64,000 nucleotides of DNA from Datisca glomerata (lineage: Eukaryota; Streptophyta; Magnoliopsida; Cucurbitales; Datiscaceae): positions 41,548 to 105,547 of the forward strand of contig QANY01005068.1 in assembly GCA_003255025.1 (NCBI GenBank), in the 5' to 3' direction. The notes beneath the pieces are model-generated. The model made no database searches. It worked only from the letters and a program-made list of their open reading frames with translations, and was not told where the DNA came from. Shown in pieces: positions 20,059 to 32,399 of the stretch; the first letter of the stretch is position 1, and the number at the start of each line of letters is the position of its first letter. The position numbers and the translations under genes were made by a program.

Positions 20059-20222
20059 NNNNNNNNNNNNNNNNNNNNNNNNNNNNNNNNNNNNNNNNNN
20101 NNNNNNNNNNNNNNNNNNNNNNNNNNNNNNNNNNNNNNNNNNNNNNNNNNNNNNNNNNNNNNNNNNNNNNNNNNNNNNNNNNNNNNNNNNNNNNNNNNNN
20201 NNNNNNNNNNNNNNNNNNNNNN
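20059..20222. other. Assembly gap (164 N)
   Basis: An unsequenced or unresolved stretch exactly where the LINE-E and LINE-F halves meet in opposite orientation. Its real length and the join are uncertain. Confidence 0.99.
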
Positions 20223-21797
20223 AATTTAACATTTGGCTGCCACTCTTGAAGCACAACAGGCCTACCTAAGAGGTGCCAAGGTCCATCTTCTAAGACTGAG
20301 TTTCTATCCTCCACAGAGCCAAATTTGAAATAGAAAAGGCCTCTGGCAGCCGAGACCTCCTGAATTCCTCTTTTAGCCCAAAGTTGCAAAGCAATTTTCT
20401 TAACTAAGTGTAAAGGAGCTGCCCTTCCAACAAAGTAGCCAACAAGGCAGCCTTCCCACCTAGAAAAGTTCTCTTTAGTAATATAATCAGGAAGCTTAAC
20501 TGTGACATTACCATTTTCCGTAAAGGAAGAGCTCACATAACCTAAGCTTAGCTTCTTTTTCAGGTTACCTTTAACCTTTTCAGCCCATGAACCAGCCGGT
20601 TTCTCATGAGCAGCACTTTTATTAGCTAAAAGGTCTTTATAAACTCTATTCTCATGCAGCTTTTCAGAAGAAGAAGTTGGGGAAGGAGGAGAAGAGCTCA
20701 CCTTCTGTTTTCCATTAGAATCTGGTTTAGGAGAGAGAGAGATTTCTCCAAGCTCAAACCCACGACCATGGCAGCCCTTGACATCTTTGGTAGAAGTCAA
20801 ATCCACCTTGTCACTCACAATCAAAGCTGAGGTTGAGCTAAGGGAGGAGAGAGGATCTGCCACCAGCTTTGGAACTCCACCCACGTTCACATCATTGTCA
20901 TAGAAAAGAGAAATATCTTCTTTCTCTTTCCCTTCAATCAAAACACCATCTACTTTCTCTTTCCCCTTAGACAAAGAAGCTGCCACCTGTCGCCCTAAGG
21001 GGCTGTCCACGTCATGATGGGAGAGAGGAGCCTTATCTAATAAAGAATTACCTTTTTGAGTGTCCTTTCCTTTATTTGAAAGGATAGTAGTAGATTGTTG
21101 ACCAAGTTGAAGCTTGGGAGCTAGAGCCTCACTCTTCCCCAAGCTGACCACATCACACCCACTTGCCAAAAAGGAGCTGTCACCTCTCCCTTTTGATATG
21201 TTTGGCAGCTGCTTTTCCTCTTCTCCAAGCAAGATGATTTGAGACAAGCTTGATTTGTCTTCTATCAAAGGACACTCATCATTACCTTTGACAGAGAGGT
21301 AATGAGTATCATCTTCAACCTTTGGAGCTCTAGGCAAGCTGGTTGATCTCCGAGCACCACCTTTAGCTCCTCCTCTTATGCTACTTCTCTTTAGACTTGA
21401 ACGAAGTTGGTCTTCCTGAAAGAGTCAGCTCAAGTAAATTGCTCTGATTGTGATCAGAAGAAATAAAATTGTCTCTAAGCTTTGAATGCTCAGAAATAAT
21501 CTCTTTTGCAACTAATAAACTCGAAGCTTCCTTGGACTGAGCTTCTAACTTCCCAGGCTCATCAAAACCACTCTATGGTCCAAATTTCTTCGTATTAGAA
21601 CCTTGCTTAAGAGCATTAAAACCAATAACGTGGGTTTTAGCTTCCCTAGCTCCCTTAGTAAACATATGATTCAAAACAGCATGGACATTGAAAGACACTC
21701 CAAGCTTAGCTTGCCCACTAGCTGAATCTTTCTTAACACCACCTGAGACTTGCTTACCAACTTCTGCAGCATGCTTAATGTACTCATCATTAACCAT
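20223..21797 (-). pseudogene. LINE-F ORF1, one stop and one frameshift
   Basis: Starts at 21797 (MVNDEYIKHAAEVG). A GAG-to-TAG change stops it near 21573, and an extra TTCC near 21413-21417 shifts the frame. From 21337 it is open to the gap through the Ser/Lys linker and the DUF4283-like domain (KLPDYITKENFSRWEG near 20490, GRPVVLQEWQPNVK at the gap). It gives the best view of this family's ORF1 linker and domain. Confidence 0.85.
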
Positions 21798-21886
21798 TGT
21801 TAGAGGTCGTGGCCTCTCCTAAGGGAGGGAGAGGCTAAAACAAAAATGAGAATTCTAGAGAGAGGGGAGAGTTTCTCTCACTAAAA
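20223..21886 (-). mobile_element. LINE-F, 5' part in reverse orientation, from the gap
   Basis: The minus-strand LINE 5' half, with its 5' end at about 21886 and ORF1 reaching the DUF4283-like domain before the gap. It overlaps the content of LINE-E and extends further 3'. Beyond its 5' end is a short CTCTCACTAAAAAAATGTT stretch and then satellite. Confidence 0.85.
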
Positions 21887-21889
21887 AAA

Positions 21890-23032
21890 TGTTAATACAC
21901 GTTTGGGAGAAGAATTTGGAATTTTGTGGTCGTTTTGGCATGGCATGTACTCGAATTGACTTTTGACATCCGATACATATTTGAGATAAGAGTTTGGAGT
22001 GTTGTGGTCATTTTCAGTGCTTCTAGTGTAATACGGAGTCAAAACGACCCAATGAGACGTGTTTAAGCCAAACTAGATGAATTTGGCTAAACTTCACTCT
22101 TTTGGGCATGGCATGAACTCGAAATGACTTTTGACATGCAATACACGCTTTAGGATTAGAATTTAGAGTGTTTTGGTCTTTTTAGGTGCTTCTTGTGCCA
22201 TATGGAGTCAAAAAACCTCAATGGGAAGTGTTTAGGCCAAAAAGATGAACTTGGTAAACTTGGATCTTTTGGGCATGGCATGCATTTGAACTGACTTTTG
22301 AATGCAACGCACGTTTGGGATAATAATTTGGAGTGTTTTGGTCATTTTAGGTACTTCTAATGCCATACGGAGTCAAAAAGTCTCAATGGGACGTGTTTAG
22401 GCCAAAACAAGATGAACTTGGTTAGACTTGGATCTTTTGGGCATGACATGCACCCGAACTGACTTTTGACACCCAATAGACATTTAGGATAATAATTTGG
22501 ACTCCTTTTAGGTACTTTTAATGCCATACGGAGTCAAAAAGTCCCAACGGGATGTGTTTAGGCCAAAACTAGATGAACTTGGTTAGACTTGGATCTTTTG
22601 GGCATGACATGCACCCGAACTGACTTTTGACACCCAATACACATTCGCGTTAAGAATTTGGATTGTTGTGGTCATTTTAGGTGCTTCTAGGGCGATACGG
22701 AGTCAAAATGCCTTAATGGGACATGTTTAGGCTCAAACTAGATGAACTTGGCTAAACTTGGATCTTTTGGGCATGGCATACACTTGAACTGACTTTTGAA
22801 TGCAACGCACGTTTGGGATAAGAATTTGGAGTGTTTCGGTCATTTTAGGTTCTTCTAAAGCCATACGGATTCAAAAAGTGTCAATGTGATGTGTTTAGGC
22901 TCAAACTAGATGAGTTTGGCTAAACTTGGCTCTTTTGTGCGTGGCATGTACTCAAACTAACTTTTGACACCCAATACACATTTGGGATAATAATTTTGAG
23001 TGTTGTGGTTGTTTTAGGTGTTCTAGTGCCAT
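21890..23032 (+). repeat. ~168-bp tandem satellite, block 2a
   Basis: About 6-7 monomers in the same orientation as block 1 and aligning with it base for base at an offset of about 6.04 kb, including shared variants. A ~16-base deletion near 22500 distinguishes it from block 1. It ends with the target duplication at 23018-23032. Confidence 0.95.
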
Positions 23033-24318
23033 GGTTTGGGCCTTAGAGATCTCTCTTTGGCTAATGAAGTGGATGTGGCTAAGCATTTTTGGTTCTGGTC
23101 TCTTTACTTAAAGCTTCTCTTTGGAAGGACTGGTACAAAGTTTTCTTGATCAAGAAGAGCTCTATTTTCTTGGTTAAGCTTACCTCTTTTTTTGGGTAAA
23201 CTGGTTAAGCTTACCTCTAATACTTCTAAGAGTTGGAGGAAGATTCTGAAAGTTAGAGACAAGTTTAGTGGGTTTTGTAAAGCTTAGGTGGGAAATGGTG
23301 AGCATCTCTCTCTTCTCATGGACCCTTGGCACCCTTTGGGGGCATTTTCTCAAAAGTTTGGGTCTAGGATTCAGTCAGGCATTGGCTGGGATTGGTCTAC
23401 CAAGGTGAGCTCTGTTATTACCAATGGTGCTTAGAACTGGCCCTCTTCTAACACCCATGAGCTTATTACTATTAGGGAGGTTTCTCTTACTCCCCCTAGG
23501 GAGCACTTTATGGACTCTTGGATTTGGTCTCCTTCTCCTACTGATCTTTTTTCTCTGTGGGACATACTTATAGGGCCCTTGCTCCAGCTTGTGGGGAAGT
23601 GAGATGTGCTCCTCTTATTTGGTTTAAGAAACATATCCCGAGATTTAGCTTCATTGCTTGGCTTGCTATCCTTAATAGGTTAGCTACTGATGATAGACTT
23701 GCTATTTGGTTACCCTCTTCTACTACTCATAATACTTTTTGTGTCTTTTGCATGGAGTCTTTAGAAACTTCAGAGCATTTGTTTGTTACTTACCCCTTCT
23801 CCAAGCACATTTGGCAGGTTATGTGTGGTTGGTGTGGTTTGACTTCTTGTCCTAGAAATTGATCCCAATGGATTTCTTGGCTTCTTGTGAAAACAAGGGG
23901 AGGTGAGCTTGTGGGGCATGTTTTGAGGCTTTCCTTTTGTTCCTTTATCTACCATGTGTGGAGAGAGAGGAACTCTAGAGTGTTTGAAGGCAAAATAAGA
24001 GATAATAAAACAGTTCTGACTAATATTGCTAGTGCTATTAGGGGCAGGCTTTGGAGCTTGAAAGGTTTTACTGATTCTCCTCATAACAAATCTATTCAAC
24101 GAGCATGGGGGTTTAATTCTACTATTTTTGACACTTAAGCTTCTTTGTGTAATTTTGTAGCGTAGTGGGCTTCACTTCACTAGGTTTCTTGGGTTTCTAT
24201 CTTTTTTGTTGCCCTATGGTTTCGCTTTTTACTCTTGTAATAATATCCTGGGGTATGCCCCTTGTATATTTGTAAGTTTTTAGCTCGATTTATAATTTTT
24301 TTAATTTACCGAAAAAAA
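23033..24318 (+). mobile_element. LINE-G, duplicate of LINE-D in satellite block 2
   Basis: Same 5' truncation, same 3' end and same flanking GTGTTCTAGTGCCA as LINE-D, so it is a segmental copy and not an independent insertion. It differs by a ~28-base local duplication near 23190 (GGTTAAGCTTACCTCT repeated) and separate stops. ORF2 fragments remain at 23557-23862 and 23887-24138. Confidence 0.93.
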
Positions 24319-25690
24319 GTGTTCTAGTGCCACACAGAGTCAAAAAGTTTCAATAGGACGTGTTTAGGGCAAACTAGATGAACTTGGCTAAACTTTAATC
24401 TTTTGGGCATGACATGCACTAGAACTAACTTTTGACAACCAATACACATTTATGATAAGAATATGGAGTGTAATGACCATTTTAGGTGCTTCAAATGCCA
24501 TTCGGTGTCAAAAGGACCTAAGGGGATGTGTTTTTAGGCCAAATAGAATGTGGAGTATTGTGGTCATTTTAGGTGCTTCTAGTACCATACAGAGTCAAAA
24601 ACACTCAATGGTGCGTGTTTAGGCCCAAACTAGATGAACTTTGCTAAACATGGCTCTTTTGGGCATGGTATGAACTTGAACTGAGTTTGGACAACCAATA
24701 CACGTTTGGGATAAGAATTTGGAGTGTTGCGGTCCTTTTAGGTGCTTCTACTGTCATACAGAGTCAAAAAGTCCAAATGAGACGTTTTTGGGCCAAAATT
24801 AGATGAACTTGGCTAAACTTGGCTCTTTTGGGCATGGCATGTACTCGAACTGACTTTTGACACCCAAAACACGTTTGGGATCAGAATTTAGCGTGTTGAT
24901 GTTGTTTTAGGTGCTTCTAGTGCCATAAAGAGTAAAAAAGACCCAATTGTACGTGTTTAGGGCCAAATTAGATGAACTTGTCTAAACATGGATATTTTGG
25001 GCATGTCATGCACTCGAACTGGCTTTTAACAACCAATACACGTTTGGGATATAAGAATTCGGAATGTGTTGGTCGTTTAGGGGCTTCTAGTGCCATACAA
25101 ATTCAAAAAAGACTCAATGAGACGTGTTCAAGGCCAAACAAGACGAGGTTGGCTAAAGCATGGTTATTTTGGGCATGGCGTACTCGAACGGACTTTTGAC
25201 GCTGAATACACGTTTGGGATAAGAATTTGGATTGTTGCGGTCATTTTAGGTGCTTTTAGTGCCATATGAGTCAAAAGACCCAAATGGGACATGTTTAGTC
25301 CAAACTAGATGAACTTGGCTAAGCTTAGATTTTTTCTGCATGACGTGCACTCGAACTGAATTTTGACACCCAATACATGTTTGGGATAATAATTTGGAGT
25401 GTTGTGGTTATTTTTTGTGCTTCTAGTGCTACACAGAGTCAAAAAGCCTCAATGGGATATGTTTAGGCCAAACTAGACGAACTTAGCGAAACTTGGATCT
25501 TTTGGGCATGACATGCACTTGAACTGACTTTTGACAGCCAATACATGTTTGGGAAAAGAATTTGGAGTGTTTTGGTTGTTTTAGGTGCTTCTAAGGTCAT
25601 ATGGAGTTAAAAATACCCAGTGGGATGTGTTTAGGGCCAAGTTAGATGAACTTGGCTAAACTTGGATCTTTTGGGCATGGCGTGTGATGC
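24319..25690 (+). repeat. ~168-bp tandem satellite, block 2b
   Basis: About eight monomers. It aligns with block 1b up to about 25220 and then adds further monomers that block 1b lacks because of the LINE-E insertion. The first base run carries the right copy of the LINE-G target duplication, with one mismatch. Confidence 0.95.
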
Positions 25691-26299
25691 AAATTTAGGA
25701 GCTGGAACATGCACGTAGAGATGAGCATACACGTGGGAGTGGAGCTGGCCTTGCATAAGATCCTTTATCCCTTCCTAGTTGCCCAATTACAAGACTTAGA
25801 GCCCAAAAATTCAAGGAAGCACCTATTGGGCTAATCCAAGAAAATTGGGCAGATTTTGAAAATCGGAAGATCAATCTGGGTCCAAAAGATAAACAAAGTT
25901 TTGTCCATGTCGTCAAGGAAACTGAAGACACTAATTAGCATGCAAAGGCAATTGAAGAGACTAATTAGCATGCAAAGCAATTGAAGAGACTAATGAATTT
26001 ACAAAAACGTGCTCATCAAGATAAGGTCATGAAAGGGCATGAATTTACTTATTTTCAATGTCATTAAATAAGGGAATGAATCCTGGTTTAGATTGATTAT
26101 GCTTAAATGCATTGAAAATAGTCATATAGTGATATTTAGTTTATTTTATATGTCTAAATAGGTCTAAAAACGTGGGGACTTGTTATATTAAAGTTTGTGT
26201 TGATTTAAGGCTTTATTTATTGTTTTTCATATTCTTGGAGTTGGTCCAAGTATGAATATGACACCCAGGAATTTGGGAGAGATAGATTTGAAATTTGAC
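25691..26299. other. Spacer between satellite and Gyp2, no gene seen
   Basis: Non-coding, AT-rich sequence that appears once in the window. A small tandem repeat of ~31 bp (core GAGACTAATTAGCATGCAAA) lies at about 25918-25995. It may be a piece of another LTR, but I cannot show this. Confidence 0.6.
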
Positions 26300-26390
26300 G
26301 CATGCAACAAAGTAGTGAGTGTCCAATTACCTACTTCAATTTGTCCATCCGTTTAAGGATGTGTAATAGTAGAAAACAAGAGATTAGTTC

Positions 26391-27281
26391 CTAATTTGCT
26401 CCACAAAGTGCACCAAAATGACTTAAGAGCTTAACATCTCTATCACTAACAATTGTTTTAGGCAAACCCTGTAATCGGACAACTTCTTTAAAGAACAAGT
26501 CAGCAATATGTGTTGTATCATTGGTTTTAGAACATGCAATGAAATGAGCCATTTTACTAAACCTATCAACAACAACAAATATGCTATCCTTACCACTTTG
26601 AGACCTTGGCAATCCTAAAACAAAATCCACAGAAATATCAATCTAAGGTTGGCTAGGCACGGGTAAAGGGTTTGTATATGTCATGCAGTTTAACTTTAGA
26701 TTTTACTTGTCTACATGTTATGCACTTATCACACACACATTGCACACCATGGTTCATATTATGCCAATACAAATTCTCACATAGTAAACCTAGAATCTTA
26801 AGCACACCAAAATGCTGAAAACCACCCCCATGAGTTTCCCTAACAAGTAACTCACGAATAGAACAAATAGACAGGCATAACTTATCTTTCTTGAATAGAA
26901 ATTCTTCATGCCTATAAGAATCACCAAACGCACACTTATCACATGAAATCCATTCTTGGCTAAAATCTAAATCAGTAGCATACAAATATTTAAGCAATGC
27001 AAGACCAAGCAATTTAGTTTTCAAAGAAGTAAGGTGTACATCCTAGACAATGCATCAGCCACAACATTTTCCGTCCCATGTTTGTATTTGATTATGTACG
27101 GAAACATTTCGATGAACACCAGCCACTTAGTGTGTCTTTTGTTAAGCTTACCTTGGGATTTTAAGAACTTCAAGCTCTCATGATCAAAATCAATGATGAA
27201 TTCCCTCGGCCACAAGTATAGTTGCCATGTTTGAAGATTCACATTTGCATTCTTAGGTGTAGTATGCCAATCTCTTATCAC
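26391..27281 (-). pseudogene. Gyp2 RNase H-integrase remnant, right arm
   Basis: Reading 27281 to 27021, 27024 to 26653 and 26630 to 26391, it carries the RNase H end ([17 protein letters not shown]), the integrase zinc region (CDKCITCRQVKSK) and the start of the integrase core ([23 protein letters not shown]). It shares the stop before MDFVLG with the left arm. It has a private frameshift near 27020 and a small deletion near 26410. Confidence 0.85.
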
Positions 27282-27385
27282 ATCTACCTTTTCCTCGAGA
27301 AAGATATCTTCATAATTCTCACTTATTTTTTTATGGAAATTGATTTTTTCTCTCTCGCTCTAACTATGGCTAAAATGCTCTCTTT

Positions 27386-28001
27386 TTATTTTCCCTCAAT
27401 TTCTTTTCTCTCAATTTCTTTTCGCTCATTTCCTTTTCTTTTCTCTCGATCCACACTCTTGCAACCTTGAGACAGCCTCTGCAATTTTCTTGGCAAATCC
27501 TTATAGTAGTAGTTAGGTATAAACCTCTTCCGCATAACCACTTTCATCTCCTCCCAAGTGCAAATAGTTCTCTCTCCATTCCGTGTTTTACTTAGAACTA
27601 ATTGATGCCACCAAATACTCGCATAATCAGCAAACTCCATGGCTGCCAATTTGACTTTATTATCTTCTGAATAATTATGATAGTCAAACACAGGTTCAAC
27701 TTTTCTTTCCCACTCCAAATACAACTCTGGATCATTGTTCCCAATCAACGTAAGGATTGTCATTTTAATGATTCCCCGATTGCTATCCCTCCTTTCTCTG
27801 TTACTCTTTCTCCTCCTTGAACTAGTACTCCCACCATCAGAATATTCTTCCTCCTCTTCCTCCAGCAAACATCTTGTATTGGATCTTGAACCAGCAGATT
27901 TGCAAACAACCAAATCTCGTATTCAGCAACTTAAATTGATCATTAAATGACTTCATAAACATCTTCATGTTGATTATTTTTTGTTCTCCGCCACTACTCA
28001 T
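27386..28001 (-). pseudogene. Gyp2 gag, right arm
   Basis: Starts at ATG 28001 (MSSGGEQK), shifts frame near 27900, then stays open to 27386 through the gag core ([39 protein letters not shown]). It is longer than the left-arm copy because the left-arm nonsense codon is absent. It ends in a purine-rich Lys/Glu repeat at the deletion junction. There is no zinc knuckle. Confidence 0.82.
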
Positions 28002-28554
28002 GTTAACGATCTGAAAAATAAAAGGATTGTTGTTCCTCACACACTCCCTCACGTGTTTACACTCAAATCAGATTATTAGCACTCGTTTCGCTTGTGTTTC
28101 ACTCTATTTTGGATTTTTCTCAAGATGATATCACCACTCTTTTCTTTTATCACTCAAGCCAGCCTCTTTTATGTTCTTAATAGAATCAAAAATCAACAAA
28201 TCTTAAGGAGCAATCTGTTATATGGTGACAAATCTCGAAAATCAGAATTTAAAAACTTAGTTGAAGCAAAAATGGGAATAGAAAGAAAAGAAATAAACAT
28301 TAAGGAGCCAAGAAAATAAGAAAACTTCAAAAGGAAGCAAAAGACGTGAAAGAGTTTTCTAAAATACTCAATTGATGAATGAGAAGCAAGGAAAACAAAG
28401 CAGTGTTCTATCTCCAACAATCTTCTTTCTTTTTTTTTCTTTTTTTTCCTTTTTTTCATTTTTTTAAAGATAAATAGCTGTTGAAAAAAATGTAAATTCA
28501 AATTCAAATTCCAATGAAATTCAAATTTAAATTTGAATTAAAGATAGGATAAGA

Positions 28555-29185
28555 TAAACAGATAAGGATAACATAATGTAAAAGATCGATGTGGATAAGA
28601 TGTGATAAGATGATAGGATGATAAGATGATAACATGATAACATGATAAGATGATAAGATGAGATGATAAGATGATAAGATGAGATGATATGATGATAAGA
28701 TGATAAGATGATAAGATATGATGATAAGATGAGATGATATATGAGATGATAAGATGATAAGATAGAGATAAGATGTGACAAACAATGGAATTTCGAAATT
28801 GAAGTATGAAATTTGAAATTGGAAGCCGAAAATTCCAATGAAATTCAAATTTAAATTTGAATTAAAGATAGGATAAGATAAACAAATAAGGATTAACATA
28901 ATGTAAAAGATCGATGTGGATAAGATGATAGGATGATAAGATGATAAGATGACAAAAATGATAAGATGATAAGATGATAAGATGATAAGATGAGATGATA
29001 AGATGATAAGATGATAAGATGAGATGATATGATGATAAGATGATAAGATATGATGATAAGATGATAAGATGAGATGATATATGAGATGATAAGATGAGAT
29101 GATATATGAGATGATAAGATGAGATGATATATGAGATGATAAGATGATAAGATAGAGATAAGATGTGACAAACAATGGAATTTCG
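28555..29185 (+). repeat. Duplicated ~330-bp unit with GATAAGAT/GATGATAA microsatellite
   Basis: Two direct copies (about 28500-28825 and 28835-29215) of a segment that starts CCAATGAAATTCAAATTT, passes through GATAAGATGATAAGATGAG repeats and ends GGAATTTCGAAATTGAAG. The microsatellite differs in length and phase between the copies. The long Ser/Ile/Leu frames on the minus strand here are repeat artefacts. The unit probably belongs to the Gyp2 LTR, since it adjoins the leader. Confidence 0.85.
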
Positions 29186-29518
29186 AAATTGAAGTTTGAA
29201 ATTTGAAATTGGAAGCCGAAAATTCTGAATTTTCGGGTAAAACTGAGCAGAATCTTAAAGAGCTCGGAAACAGGTAATAACGAAGTAATTTGGCTTCGAA
29301 GTTCCATAAAACTTTGTAGGACACAAAAATCAGTTCGATTTGATATGTAATAATGCTTGTTTTCACTTCCGGATCAAAAGTTATGACTATTTTAAGATTA
29401 GCCAACAAAATCACACGAAAAAAGACTAGATTTTTTTTTGTTTTCTTTTCTTTTAATGAATCAAAAGACAAAGAAGGAGAAGGGAAAAACACTAAAACAA
29501 AGATAAAAACAAAGAAGA
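29186..29518 (-). other. Probable LTR-type non-coding sequence, no gene
   Basis: An AT-rich stretch between the GATAAGAT repeat and the truncated Gyp1 3' LTR. It reads best as part of the Gyp2 LTR on the minus strand, but no second copy is present in the window to prove this. Confidence 0.45.
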
Positions 29519-29619
29519 TAGAGGTAACACAAAAATGGCCCATTACATACTTAATTCAACCAATTAGTAACATTGACTTGAACCAAGTTGTACTGGACTC
29601 ATGCTGCACTTTTCCCAAA

Positions 29620-32399
29620 GTTTTGATGTCCTTGTAGACCTTCACTAGCTGAATTGACTAAGCCTTGAAAATTGTGGATTAAAGCTTGTTGAAGCTTCTT
29701 AGACCGCGACCTTGTTATTGGTCCTTGAGACATGCTAATTGGACTAGAAACCTCTTGAACTTGCTCCTTGCCTTATTGATTATGCTCATCTTTAAGATGT
29801 TAAATCCTTTGAACTTGGTGTGTAGGTTTATCCTTAACATTTCCTCTCTCCTCAAAAGGATTCGACCTCGAATCTAATGCATCACCTACATCAAAAGGAC
29901 TTAAATCAGCTACATTTAAAAGAAGCACTACATTATACTCACCTAGCAGGTCAATTTTGTATGCGTTGTCATTAATCTTTTCAAGAATTTGAAAAGGACC
30001 ATCGCCTCTAGGGCTGAGCTTGGACTTTCTTTGAAGTGGAAACCACTATTTACGATAATGCACCCAAACCCAATCTCCAGGAAGAAAAATTATTGGTTTT
30101 CATCCCTTATTCACACGTGAAGCGACTTGAGCATTTTGCTTTTCAATCCTCTCTTTAACTTGCTTTGTAACTTATTCACAAAATCTGCCTTAGAATTAGC
30201 ATCAACACTCACAAAATTGTTAGGTGACAATGGTAATAAATCAATAGGAGTAAGAGGATTAAATTCATAAAGAATCTCAAATGGAAAACAATAGGTAGTG
30301 CTATGAACAACCCTATTGTAAGCAAACTCCACAAATGGCAAACAATCCTCCCATGTCCTAATGTTCTTTTCTATGATTGCAGTAAGTAAAGTAATCAACA
30401 TCCTATTAACTACCTCAGTTTGCCCATCAGTTTGAGGGTGACAAGTAGTTGAAAAGAATGACTTAGTTCCTAATTTTCCCCATAACACATGCTAAAAGTG
30501 ACTTAAAAACTTAACATCTCTATCACTAACAATGCTCTTAGGTATGCCATGTAATCGCACAACTTCTTTGAAAAATAAATCAGCAATCAATTTAGCATCA
30601 TCAGTTTTATGACATGGTACAAAATGAGCCATCTTACTAAATCTATCTACCATGACAAAGATACTATCACGGCCTTTTCTAGTTCTAGGCAATCCAAGCA
30701 CAAAATTCATAAACAAATATGTCCAATGTTCACTAGGAACAGGTAGTGGTGTATACAACTCATGCGGTTTCAACCTAGACTTAGATTCTCTACATGTAAT
30801 GCAATGCTCCCAAACCTTATTATGCACATCAGGTTTCATACCAGGCCAAAAGAAATATCTAACAGCATCTCATAGGTCTTATTTACCTCAAAATGCCCTA
30901 TTAAGCCTCCTCCATGTGCTTCCTTAATCAACAACTCCCTCATAGAACACTTAGGAATGCACAACCTATTTCTCTTAAACAAGAAACCATCAAACAAGTA
31001 AAAATCATCCGAAACAGCCCCACGATCACTAGATGAATATATTTCACCAAAATCATCATCATATTGATACAAATCCTTAATATGCTCAAAACCCAACAAT
31101 TTAGCATTAGGAGAATTAAGTAGAGTATACCTTCTGGATAATGCATCCTCAACTGCATTCTATTTACCTTGCTTATACTTAATCACATATGGGAATGTTT
31201 CAATGAATTCCACCCATTTAGCATGCCAACGGTTCAGCTGATCTTGACCCTTTAAATGCTTTAGACTTCCATGCTCAGTGTGTATTACAAACTCCCTAGA
31301 CCATAAAAAATGCTGCCATGTTTACAGAGCTCGAACCAAAGCATATAATTCCTTTTCATATGTTGGATACTTCAAGGCTGCCCCACTTAACTTCTCACTA
31401 AAGTACATTAGTGGTATTTGGTTCTGCATCAAAACAGCTCTAATTCCTATGTCACTAGCATCACATTCAATCTCAAAAGTTTTATTAAAGTTAGGTAAAG
31501 CAAGTAAAGGTGCAGCACACAATTTATCTTTAAGTTCATTAAATGCATGTTCTTGTGCCTGACTCCAAACAAAACCAACATTTTTCTTAACTAACTCATT
31601 CAAAGGTGCGGCTATTCTGCTAAAATCCCTAATGAATCTCTTATAGAAAGCTCCTCACCTCACTAGCATTCTTAGGTCTTGGCCATTCCTTAATTCCTCT
31701 TACCTTGTCTTCATCAATCTCATGAATGTGCTAGGTGCATTAGTAACCAACAACAAACTTTCCCAAGTACTCACGCCACACATGGTTCATCAATCTCATG
31801 AATGTGCTAGGTGCATTAGTAAGACCAAATGGCATAACAAGCCACTCATACAACCTATACTTTGTCTTAAATGTTGTTTACCTTTCATCTCCAACATTCA
31901 TTCGAATTTCATAATAACCAGATTTCAAGTCTATCTTAGTGAACAAACAAGAACCATATAATTCATCAAGCATGTCATCTAACCGAGGAATAGGGTGACA
32001 ATACTTTACAGTCATTTTATTGAGGGCTCGACAGTCCACACACATCCTCCATGTTCTATCCTTTTTTGGCACAAGAATAACAGGAACCGAGCAAAGACTT
32101 AGACTCTCCCTCACATACCCCTTAGCTAGCAACTCCTCAACTTGTTTTGGGATCTCCTTTGTCTCACTTGGATTTGTTATATATGCTGGCCTATTGGGTA
32201 TGGTAGCTCCAGGAATGAAGTCAATTTGATGTTCTATGCCTCTAATTGGTGGTAAACCACTAGGCATCTCCTCAGGAAACATGTCTTCAAATTCCTGCAA
32301 AATATCAACAAACATACTAGGCAAAGAGGGGTTAAGTTCATTAGTTACAAAATAAGCCCCTTTGTACAAGAGTACAAATATAGGCCAATTGGAGTACAA
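29620..32399 (-). pseudogene. Gyp1 RT-RNase H-integrase polyprotein, broken
   Basis: RT N-terminal half at 32399-31878 ([43 protein letters not shown]). The YFDD catalytic segment is missing, replaced by a local duplication (31711-31822). RNase H follows at 31603-31322 ([21 protein letters not shown]). The integrase zinc region lies near 30990-30780, and the integrase core at 30839-30111 has [22 protein letters not shown] and HPQTDGQTEVVNR, so the D, D and E positions are visible. The C-terminus reads FERGN-type and PITRSRSKK motifs to about 29640. Several stops and shifts break it. Confidence 0.88.
31711..31822 (-). repeat. 36-bp direct duplication replacing the RT active site
   Basis: A 36-base sequence (start TCATCAATCTCATGAATG) occurs at 31711-31746 and 31787-31822. 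In the left arm the interval between the equivalent points codes for YFDDILIYS and following residues. The junctions share short matches such as TTGATGA, consistent with template switching. Confidence 0.85.

Larger units (their letters stand above)
26300..28560 (-). mobile_element. Gyp2 deletion derivative, right arm
   Basis: The inverted copy of 13019-15346, with the same missing protease/RT and the same gag-RNase H junction. It ends at GCATGC (about 26300) on the low side, where the left arm continues with more integrase. Non-coding leader/LTR sequence occupies 28002-28560 and may continue to 29518. The integrase C-terminus is absent. Confidence 0.85.

Noticed and set aside
15830..25690. 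A CRISPR-like array
   Set aside because: Repeats are contiguous ~168-bp head-to-tail monomers without unique spacers, in a plant genome. This is a satellite.
28504..29543. A 267-codon Ser/Ile/Leu/His frame on the minus strand
   Set aside because: It is a translation of the GATAAGAT microsatellite and its duplicate. The apparent membrane-like peptide is a repeat artefact.
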